The position numbers and the translations under genes are program-made. A stretch of 5,029 nt of DNA, taken from Nitrospirae bacterium RBG_19FT_COMBO_42_15. Lineage in GTDB: Bacteria; Nitrospirota; CAKKRA01; 9FT-COMBO-42-15. The notes below the pieces were generated by a model, which had not been told where the DNA came from, searched no databases, and saw only the letters and a program-made list of their open reading frames with translations. This document shows, in pieces, positions 1 to 4,861 of the stretch. Numbering within the stretch: position 1 is the stretch's first letter; the number at the start of each line of letters is the position of its first letter. The stretch is from NCBI GenBank assembly GCA_001803815.1, contig MHEL01000176.1, forward strand, positions 1 through 5,029, written 5' to 3'.

Positions 1-2
1 AA

Positions 3-323
3 GAGGCAGGTTTTTACGGCATAGAGATTATAAAGAGGGATTTTTATAAAGAGGTCAATGGCATTAAATTTTATTCTGTTACAGCACGCGGCTATAAATT
101 CAGGAAAGGAAAAAGGTGCCTTTATATCGGCCATTATGCAGTATATCTTGGGCCATTTTCATCTGTTCATGATGATGATAACCACGAATTTAAAAGGGGC
201 GAGATGGTAGAGATATGCACAGACACTGCCTTTAAACTCTCCCGCCCGCCTTATGCAGGAAGATTTTTAATAATAGACACAGAAAGCGGCAGCGAGACTG
301 CCTGCGGCACGGGGTGCTGCTAA
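3..323 (+). CDS. ArsM-like SAM-dependent methyltransferase, C-terminal fragment
   Basis: This frame is open from the window edge to TAA at 321-323, giving 106 residues without a start, so only the C-terminal part is present. It begins EAGFYGIEIIKRD, the end of a Rossmann-type methyltransferase domain. It continues with a region bearing SVTARGYK, a DDD acidic patch, RGE and RPPYAG, and ends in a cysteine-rich CGTGCC tail. From memory, this order resembles the post-catalytic domain of ArsM-like methyltransferases, where late cysteines bind trivalent arsenic. The SAM-binding motifs lie outside the window, so the substrate cannot be confirmed. A related methyltransferase with another thiophilic substrate is possible. 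No T-tract terminator follows; short palindromes lie directly downstream. Confidence 0.62.
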   Translation, partial: EAGFYGIEIIKRDFYKEVNGIKFYSVTARGYKFRKGKRCLYIGHYAVYLGPFSSVHDDDNHEFKRGEMVEICTDTAFKLSRPPYAGRFLIIDTESGSETACGTGCC

Positions 324-352
324 CAGGCATAGTCTCTGCCTGCCGACAGGCA
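324..352. repeat. Three-arm palindrome with alternative hairpins
   Basis: CAGGCA (324-329), TGCCTG (337-342) and CAGGCA (347-352) are spaced by 7 and 4 bases. The central arm can pair with either outer arm, so two mutually exclusive 6-bp hairpins are possible. It starts immediately after the methyltransferase stop codon. No T-run follows, so it is not a standard intrinsic terminator. It may be a degenerate interspersed palindromic repeat; its function is unknown. Confidence 0.5.
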
Positions 353-370
353 AGGAGGGCAGAATGTTAT

Positions 371-392
371 TTAGGATACCACCCTATCCTAA
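371..392. repeat. Perfect 8-bp inverted repeat
   Basis: TTAGGATA (371-378) and TATCCTAA (385-392) are exact reverse complements around a 6-base CCACCC loop. There is no T-tract on either side, so terminator activity is doubtful. It could be a regulator-binding dyad or part of an intergenic repeat. It lies 48 bases after the methyltransferase stop codon. Confidence 0.5.
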
Positions 393-420
393 GCGTTGCA
401 CTTCCTTATTGAACTGGGGA

Positions 421-510
421 ATTGCAGTCCCTGACAATAGAGGAAAAGGGTGAGAAAATAAAGCAAAAAAAGGCTGCAGGCTGTAGGGTTGTAAAATAAG
501 GAATAGGAGA
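421..510. repeat. 90-bp direct repeat, copy A (upstream of higBA)
   Basis: This stretch aligns without gaps to 1241-1330, with 79 of 90 positions identical by hand count. Shared blocks include TGACAATAGAGG, AAAGGGTGAGAAAATAA and GGCTGTAGGGTTGTAAAA. The plus strand is purine-rich and I see no protein-coding frame in it. Similarity stops abruptly at the right end, near 511 and 1331. It may be a noncoding interspersed repeat or the remnant of a miniature element. The two copies enclose the HigBA operon. Confidence 0.85.
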
Positions 511-525
511 AGTTCCCCCTTATTT
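494..525. repeat. 8-bp inverted repeat at the right edge of repeat copy A
   Basis: AAATAAGG (494-501) pairs exactly with CCTTATTT (518-525) across 16 bases. The left arm lies in the 90-bp repeat and the right arm outside it, so copy B lacks the equivalent dyad. The stem is AT-rich with no T-run, and chance is a real alternative. Confidence 0.35.
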
Positions 526-567
526 CCATTATCAGCACGTCTCCATTCACACAGATAAATATTTTGA

Positions 568-597
568 TTGACATTTATACTTTCTTTTTGCGATACT
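568..597 (+). promoter_or_regulatory. Candidate sigma-70 promoter of higBA
   Basis: A perfect -35 hexamer TTGACA (568-573) is followed, 18 bases on, by GATACT (592-597), which matches the -10 consensus at 4 of 6 positions. A start point about 7 bases later would fall near 604, almost at the HigB ATG at 606, giving a nearly leaderless transcript. That fits the lack of any Shine-Dalgarno sequence before the ATG. A rival -10, TATACT at 576-581, is a better hexamer but lacks a good -35. Confidence 0.5.
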
Positions 598-616
598 ATT
601 GTAAAATGATAGCATC
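592..616. promoter_or_regulatory. Candidate HigA operator (imperfect palindrome over the higB start)
   Basis: GATACTAT (592-599) and ATAGCATC (609-616) are inverted repeats matching at 7 of 8 positions around a 9-base centre that contains the HigB ATG. The dyad overlaps the proposed -10 box. HigA-type antitoxins commonly repress their own operon by binding such dyads at the promoter, so a bound HigA dimer would block transcription here. The left arm is noncoding, so its symmetry is not a by-product of the HigB codons. Confidence 0.5.
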
Positions 617-893
617 ATTCAAAGACAAAGAATCCGAAATCATATGGAAGGGGCGGTTTTCAAAAAAGATAAAGCTGCCCTCTCAGCTTCATAACATAGC
701 GAGGCGCAAATTGAGAATGATCGCTGCAGCAACAGCACTTGAGGCATTAAAGGTTCCCCCCAACAATAGACTTGAGGCGCTAAAAGGAAGCAGAGATGGA
801 CAATGGAGCATAAGGATAAATGACCAATGGCGTATATGCTTTAAGTGGAAAAGTGGAAACGCCTTTGATGTTGAAATAACAGATTATCATTGA
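606..893 (+). CDS. higB: HigB-type mRNA endonuclease toxin (RelE/ParE superfamily)
   Basis: This encodes a 95-residue toxin of the HigB branch of the RelE/ParE fold, a family that cleaves mRNA on the ribosome and halts growth when free of antitoxin. The start MIASFKDKE matches the usual HigB N-terminus. An in-frame TTG at 564 would add 14 unfamiliar residues and lies in the promoter. Family hallmarks are GRFSKK (16-21), RRKLRM (33-38), PPNNRLEALKG (51-61), WSIRINDQWRICF (67-79) and the terminal DYH (93-95). The arginines in IRINDQWR and the C-terminal Tyr-His occupy the conserved catalytic region, so it looks intact. No Shine-Dalgarno precedes the ATG, consistent with near-leaderless translation. 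HigA follows 12 bases later in the toxin-first order typical of this family. Confidence 0.93.
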   Translation: MIASFKDKESEIIWKGRFSKKIKLPSQLHNIARRKLRMIAAATALEALKVPPNNRLEALKGSRDGQWSIRINDQWRICFKWKSGNAFDVEITDYH

Positions 894-905
894 AAGGAGT
901 TCATT

Positions 906-1214
906 ATGAGGACATTAAGAAACATTCACCCCGGCGAAGTGCTTAAAGAAGAGTTTTTAGAACCTCTGGAAATATCCGTTTATCGTCTGTCTAAAGAAAC
1001 TGGCCTTTCGCAGACAAGAATAAGCCAGATAATAAAGGGCGAAAGGAGCATTACAGCCGAAACTGCATTAAAGCTCGGCAGGTTTTTCAATGTTCCAGCA
1101 GAATTCTGGATGAACCTGCAGGCGCTCTATGACATTGAAGAGGCGCAAAAACAGTATAAGAAGGATATTGAATCCATTCGCACCTTCAGTGATTTTAAAC
1201 GTGCAGCAGCATAA
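906..1214 (+). CDS. higA: HigA family antitoxin and autorepressor (XRE-type HTH)
   Basis: This 102-residue protein neutralises HigB by direct binding and is expected to repress the operon. It opens with the family signature IHPGEVLKEEFLEPL (7-21). A helix-turn-helix of XRE/lambda-repressor type follows at about 24-47, with LSKETGLSQTRISQIIKGER covering the recognition helix, and then TAETALKLGRFF (50-61) and FWMNLQALYD (67-76). The charged C-terminal tail may contact the toxin. A good Shine-Dalgarno, AAGGAG at 894-899, sits 6 bases before the ATG and begins just after the HigB stop. This contrasts with the unled toxin and should favour antitoxin synthesis. No clear terminator follows; a 7-bp dyad at 1231-1246 has no T-run. 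Confidence 0.94.
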   Translation: MRTLRNIHPGEVLKEEFLEPLEISVYRLSKETGLSQTRISQIIKGERSITAETALKLGRFFNVPAEFWMNLQALYDIEEAQKQYKKDIESIRTFSDFKRAAA

Positions 1215-1230
1215 AAATTACAGCGCTGCA

Positions 1231-1246
1231 TGCAATTCAAATTGCA
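1231..1246. repeat. Short inverted repeat downstream of higA
   Basis: TGCAATT (1231-1237) and AATTGCA (1240-1246) pair perfectly around a 2-base centre. The right arm overlaps the first six bases of repeat copy B. A second small dyad, TGCAGC (1202-1207) with GCTGCA (1225-1230), straddles the higA stop. Neither has a T-tract, so transcription termination is only a weak possibility. Confidence 0.35.
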
Positions 1247-1330
1247 CTCCTTGACAATAGAGGTAAAGGGTGAGAAAATAAGGCGGAAAAAGGCTGGGGG
1301 CTGTAGGGTTGTAAAAGAAGGGATAGGGGA
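1241..1330. repeat. 90-bp direct repeat, copy B (downstream of higBA)
   Basis: This is the second copy of the sequence at 421-510, in the same orientation and offset by exactly 820 bases, with 11 mismatches and no gaps. It lies between the converging ends of higA and the NACHT-HEAT gene. It contains TTGACA at 1251-1256 and GAAAAT 17 bases later, but copy A has CTGACA, so I do not call a conserved promoter. The remaining 1331-1394 is plain intergenic sequence with no terminator hairpin for either converging gene. Confidence 0.85.
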
Positions 1331-1394
1331 GGAGTCTCCATTAGTAGCGATTAGCGTAATGTGTAGACCCGTTTCTGATGATTTTCCGTTTTGT

Positions 1395-4232
1395 TTATTT
1401 TCTTTTTAAGACCCTTATAAACCTTCTTCCAGTAGACTGCTTTATCCTTTTAATAACCTCTTTACTGTCTTTATCAGTACGATTTGACAGTCTGTTTACC
1501 AATTTATCCTGATCCAACTGACTTAGCTTGATTGAGATGTTCTGTAATGCCCATGTTGCACTTATACGAACATATGTGTTTGCATCAGTCAACAACGGTA
1601 TGAGTGAGTCCACAGCCTTCTCTGAGCCAATTTGACCAAATGCACTGGCTGCACTTCTACGAACATTTGTATCTGCATCAGCCAACAACGGTATGAGTGA
1701 GTCCACAGCCTTCTCTGAGCCAATTTGACCTAATGCATCGGCTGCACTTCCACGAACATATATATCTGCATCAGCCAACAATCGTATGAGGTGGTCTATA
1801 GCCTTCTCTGTGCCAATTTGGCCTAATGCATGGGCTGCACTTCCACGAACAAGGGGGTCTGCATCAGCCAACAACCCTATGAGTGAGTCTACAGCCTTCT
1901 CTGAGCTAAATTTTCCTAAGGCAAAGGCTGCACTGCTACGAACGAGGGGATTCTTATCAGCTAACAATCCTATAAAAAAGTTTGTAGCCTTCTTTGTCTT
2001 AATTTTACCTAAGGCAAAGGCTGCACTTATACGAACGAAAAAAACCTTATCATTCAACAACCCCATGAGTGGGTCTACAGCCTTCTTTGAGCCAATTTTA
2101 CCTAAGGCACTGGCTACACTTTCACGAACAATATAATACTTATCAGTCAACAACTCTATGAGAGGCTCCACAGCTTTCTTTGAGTCAATTTCACCTAAGG
2201 CCATAGCTGCACTTTGACGAGCGATATGATACTTATCAGTCAACAACCTTATGAGGTGGTTCACAGCCTTTTCTGATCCAATCTTTCCTAAGGCATCGGT
2301 TGCACTTTCACGAACGATATAATGTTTATCAGTCAACAACTCTATGAGAGGCTCCACAGCTTTCTTTGACCCAATTTCACCTAAGGTAAATGCTGCATTT
2401 CCACGAATATCAGTGTTTGCATCAGCCAACAATCCTATGAGCGAGTCTACAGCTTTCTCTGACCCAATTTTACCTAAGGCACTGGCCGCATTTCTACTAA
2501 CGAAATGGTCCTTATCAGCCAATAAGCCTATGAGTGGGTCTATAGCTTTTTTTGACCCAATTTTACCTAAGGCACGGGCTGCATCTACACGAACAATATA
2601 ATGTTTATCAGCCAACAACCCTATAAGTTGGTCTACAGCCTTCTCTGTGCCAATTTTAGCTAAGGCCCATGCTGCACTATGAATGTCTATATTTTTATCC
2701 TTCAAAATATCCATAAATTCAATATTTGCCTTTGATTCAGCAAGGCAGAGGACTGCTAATAAGCTATCATGTTTTTTAATATATTCAATAAGCTCTTTTA
2801 CCGATTCAACTTTAAGACTACCGACAAGAAACTGCCAAACATTGTCCCAATACATATATTCTATATGGTTGATTATTGCATCACGATTTATCTCTAAATG
2901 AGTTAATATCTTTTCTTTTAATTCTAATGAGGCAAAGTATTCCTGAAATGATTGGTGTCGGAAGATAATCTCCTCGCTATCCCCTTCCACTATCTCCTGC
3001 ACAATGCCAACCTGAAGAAGAGAATTAAAGTCTTCTCTGTTCAAACCAATGTTTTTAAGCAGACCATCAGGAATAGAACGTGAAAATCGGTTAATATTGC
3101 CGGAGGAAAGGGTGTGATAAGATAACTTCTTAAAAAAATGTTCTAAATCTTTTTTGGAGTATTTTTTTATAAGTGGTGTAGCTCTGCTTTTTTCATGCTC
3201 AAACATCTTATTTATAATCTCCCTGTAAAGGTCTGCCCGCACCTTTACATGCTGCAGCAGATGCTCTTGATGAAGAACTTTAATGTGCGACAGGAGGATG
3301 GGTATGCTTAAGAGCTGTTGTTTGAATGACAGAATTTGGCTGATTTCTTCATAATCCTCTTTCAAATAAGCCTGTATCTGTTTGGTATTAAAGGCCTCTA
3401 TTTCTATATACTGATAATTGTCTGATAAAGACAAATTACCTTCAAACATTGAATAAGCAAATGGCCTTGTGAAAAATATCACCCTGTTGCCGCCTAAAAC
3501 AGCTCCATCAAGGATGTTCTTCAAGAAATTCGTGTCGCCTCCCACAACCTGATCCAGTCCATCAATCAAAAGCAGCATCTGATTTTTATCAAACCAATTC
3601 CCAATATATTTTTCTGCCTTAGCTGGTAAAAATTTATCAATTATTTTTTTCTTTATATCATCTGAATTCGTTACATGCAAAAGCTCGCTAAAATGGAATA
3701 AGACTGGAATCAGCTCAGTTTTTTTATCTTTATCAGCTATATTGAGAGCTATTTCATCAAGGAGCATGGTCTTGCCCATCCCAGAATCAGCAACTACAGA
3801 AAAACCTTTCTTGTCTTTATGCTGGAGCTTTCCAATGTCTTTTATGCTAATGGTTTTATAAATAAATAGGGGTTCCTTGTTTTCACGAACGCTATCTTGG
3901 GCAAAGTTGGATTCTCTTTCTATACGTTTTCTTTTTTCTCTTATCCTTAAAGAAGGGGTTATATATACATCAATGCCTTTGTTCTTACGCTCTTTTTCAA
4001 TCTTTTCTTTTAATTTTTTAAAGTAGGCTGTTCTTACAGAGCGTTCCTCTCGGGGATCAATTTTTTCCGAAAGTTTGTAATAGTCAAGTATCTTTAGAAT
4101 CGCATTCAGTACAGCGATATAAATGGTAAGATACAAAACTGTTATGCCGATATTCCACTTATTTGCAAGGGCAAGGGGAATTCCAATGAGAATTGGAGCT
4201 AAATTAAGAATAAGAATTATTCTTTTGTACAT
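1395..4232 (-). CDS. Membrane-anchored NACHT NTPase with HEAT-repeat array (NLR-like, putative defence protein)
   Basis: This encodes a 945-residue STAND-class protein. Two hydrophobic helices (about 4-23 and 28-49) form a hairpin whose ends carry positive charges, predicting both termini in the cytoplasm. A charged, probably helical linker spans 55-110. The NACHT core has Walker A ADSGMGKT (148-155), Walker B LLLIDGLDQ (220-228), a sensor-like FFTRP (253-257) and a winged-helix motif RHQSFQEYFA (425-434). HEAT repeats run from about 509 to 910, eleven of them full 31-residue units (539-879), followed by a basic C-terminus. The usual model is ligand sensing by the repeats, NTP-driven oligomerisation, and an effector, here perhaps the membrane hairpin. 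Related bacterial NACHT proteins defend against phage; that role is inferred here. Odd points are Ala148 for the usual Gly and Gln228 for the usual Glu. The ATG at 4230-4232 has AGGA (4240-4243) 7 bases upstream. Confidence 0.88.
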   Translation of the reverse strand: MYKRIILILNLAPILIGIPLALANKWNIGITVLYLTIYIAVLNAILKILDYYKLSEKIDPREERSVRTAYFKKLKEKIEKERKNKGIDVYITPSLRIREKRKRIERESNFAQDSVRENKEPLFIYKTISIKDIGKLQHKDKKGFSVVADSGMGKTMLLDEIALNIADKDKKTELIPVLFHFSELLHVTNSDDIKKKIIDKFLPAKAEKYIGNWFDKNQMLLLIDGLDQVVGGDTNFLKNILDGAVLGGNRVIFFTRPFAYSMFEGNLSLSDNYQYIEIEAFNTKQIQAYLKEDYEEISQILSFKQQLLSIPILLSHIKVLHQEHLLQHVKVRADLYREIINKMFEHEKSRATPLIKKYSKKDLEHFFKKLSYHTLSSGNINRFSRSIPDGLLKNIGLNREDFNSLLQVGIVQEIVEGDSEEIIFRHQSFQEYFASLELKEKILTHLEINRDAIINHIEYMYWDNVWQFLVGSLKVESVKELIEYIKKHDSLLAVLCLAESKANIEFMDILKDKNIDIHSAAWALAKIGTEKAVDQLIGLLADKHYIVRVDAARALGKIGSKKAIDPLIGLLADKDHFVSRNAASALGKIGSEKAVDSLIGLLADANTDIRGNAAFTLGEIGSKKAVEPLIELLTDKHYIVRESATDALGKIGSEKAVNHLIRLLTDKYHIARQSAAMALGEIDSKKAVEPLIELLTDKYYIVRESVASALGKIGSKKAVDPLMGLLNDKVFFVRISAAFALGKIKTKKATNFFIGLLADKNPLVRSSAAFALGKFSSEKAVDSLIGLLADADPLVRGSAAHALGQIGTEKAIDHLIRLLADADIYVRGSAADALGQIGSEKAVDSLIPLLADADTNVRRSAASAFGQIGSEKAVDSLIPLLTDANTYVRISATWALQNISIKLSQLDQDKLVNRLSNRTDKDSKEVIKRIKQSTGRRFIRVLKRK
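1596..2618 (-). repeat. Tandem array of eleven 93-bp HEAT-repeat units
   Basis: Eleven consecutive 93-bp units encode 31-residue HEAT (PBS-lyase type) repeats of pattern LLADKxxxVRxxAAxALGKIGSEKAVDxLIG. A shorter unit precedes them and a diverged one follows. The register never slips. The units at 1590-1682 and 1683-1775 differ at only 6 of 93 positions and share 48 identical bases (1590-1637 and 1683-1730). Positions 2140-2183 and 2326-2369 are identical over 44 bases at twice the unit length. Variation clusters at repeat positions 6-8, 11, 15, 28 and 31, while the structural leucines, alanines and glycine are kept. Confidence 0.93.
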
Positions 4233-4505
4233 TGAGATTTCCTGATTCTTAAAAAAAAAGTAAATGAAGTGTTTCTTTTATCCTGATTTTAAGGGAATAT
4301 TAGCCGTCTGCTGATGGTATTAAATCACACTGATTAGAGGGAGTCAAGGAAATCAGAGAAATAGGTTCGGCATGAAAGATGGCCGAGCCTACACATTGCA
4401 GAAAAATATAGACGAGTCTAACATGACAACTTCTGCCGATTGCTAACGACCACGGTTGCTTCTTGAAGTTATCCAATTAAATCAGTTTCAAATTGCCTCT
4501 TCCTG
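4233..4505. other. Divergent intergenic region
   Basis: No gene is visible in the 273 bases between the NACHT-HEAT start and the next promoter. Reading on the minus strand, AGGA (4240-4243) is the likely ribosome binding site of the NACHT gene, with a run of nine T residues (plus-strand A at 4251-4259) just upstream of it. I could not pick a convincing promoter for that gene; TAATAT-like boxes have only poor -35 partners. Near the middle is a 10-bp palindrome, and TAGAC/GTCTA forms a small dyad at 4409-4420. Confidence 0.5.
4362..4391. repeat. 10-bp palindromic hairpin (interspersed-repeat type)
   Basis: TAGGTTCGGC (4362-4371) pairs with GCCGAGCCTA (4382-4391), with one G-T pair, around a 10-base loop. 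This is the strongest stem in the window by length and GC content. No T-run follows on either strand, so an intrinsic terminator is unlikely. Similar GTAGG...CCTAC palindromes are common as dispersed intergenic repeats in environmental bacteria; its role here is unknown. Confidence 0.6.
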
Positions 4506-4534
4506 TTGACAGCATTTCTGTGCAGGTATATAAT
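4506..4534 (+). promoter_or_regulatory. Perfect consensus sigma-70 promoter
   Basis: TTGACA (4506-4511), a 17-base spacer and TATAAT (4529-4534) match the sigma-70 consensus at all 12 positions with ideal spacing. Transcription should start near 4541 and leave a leader of about 30 bases before the antitoxin ATG. The 8-base palindrome TAATATTA (4531-4538) overlaps the -10 box and could be part of an autorepression site, though it is short and AT-rich. Confidence 0.88.
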
Positions 4535-4570
4535 ATTAGCAAGTATAAAGATAATTGGAGGATATAAAAA

Positions 4571-4786
4571 ATGAAGACAGCAGTTAAAAAAGGAGGGCTT
4601 GTTATACCTAAAAGGCTTTTAAAAGGCATTAAAGAAGCTGAGATAAAATGGGAAAAGGGAAAGCTTATCATAGAACCTATTAGGATTGAAAATGACCCTA
4701 TTTTGCTTCTTGGGAGCCATCCGGGCCGTAGTGGACTTAAAGATGCTTCTGTAAAACATGATAAATATCTATACGAGAAAGATTAG
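4571..4786 (+). CDS. AbrB/MazE-fold antitoxin (VapB-like), apparently orphan
   Basis: This 71-residue protein starts MKTAVKKGGLVIPKRLLKGI, the swapped-hairpin DNA-binding fold of the SpoVT/AbrB/MazE family, with GKLIIEPI (30-37) closing the domain. The tail has the layout DPILLLG, then HPGRSGLKDASVKHDKYLY (50-68). From memory, such tails are found in small antitoxins paired with PIN-domain VapC toxins, where the tail binds the toxin. GGAGG (4557-4561) lies 9 bases before the ATG and a perfect promoter lies upstream. No toxin follows: only 75 bases separate its stop from the next likely start, and a PIN toxin needs roughly 400. It may be orphaned, act in trans, or serve as a plain regulator. 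Its target is unknown. Confidence 0.85.
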   Translation: MKTAVKKGGLVIPKRLLKGIKEAEIKWEKGKLIIEPIRIENDPILLLGSHPGRSGLKDASVKHDKYLYEKD

Positions 4787-4861
4787 GTGAGGAATTGTTT
4801 GTTGAAATTGTTGCTGTTGGTGGAAAAATCAGAGATATCAAACATATATTTGATTAAGCTT

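Noticed and set aside
389..574. Minus-strand open frame of 61 codons in the gap before higB
   Set aside because: It runs through repeat copy A and the higB promoter, has a low-complexity Phe/Leu-rich product, no family resemblance and no clear ribosome binding site.
564..605. TTG start extending HigB by 14 residues
   Set aside because: The extension lies inside the promoter and operator, and the HigB family N-terminus matches the ATG at 606.
1357..1370. Inverted similarity to 4385-4398 (shared CTACACATT core), as if the NACHT-HEAT gene were bracketed by terminal repeats
   Set aside because: Only 11 of 14 bases match with no extension; a 9-base shared core between two flanks this size is expected by chance fairly often.
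1786..2601. Plus-strand open frames giving repeated NNPMSxSTAF-like peptides
   Set aside because: They are antisense shadows of the 93-bp HEAT units; their periodicity is inherited from the real minus-strand gene.
1596..2618. CRISPR or minisatellite interpretation of the tandem repeats
   Set aside because: Units are contiguous, 93 bp, without unique spacers, and translate as HEAT repeats in one unbroken frame.
2683..2901. Plus-strand open frame opposite the NACHT-HEAT gene
   Set aside because: It is antisense to a continuous, well-supported coding region and has no recognisable domain.
4416..4470. GTCTAAC resembling an integron attC core, plus distant AACTTC/GAAGTT arms
   Set aside because: No matching GTTRRRY partner or attC fold is found, and 6-bp arms 31 bases apart are likely chance.
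4477..4671. Minus-strand open frame overlapping the antitoxin and its promoter
   Set aside because: The plus strand carries a recognisable AbrB fold with a Shine-Dalgarno and a perfect promoter; the minus product is a hydrophobic shadow.
4765..4857. Short open frame encoding FVEIVAVGGKIRDIKHIFD between the antitoxin and the last gene
   Set aside because: From the only usable start (TTG 4795) it is 20 residues, with no recognised family; it could be a toxin remnant but nothing supports that.
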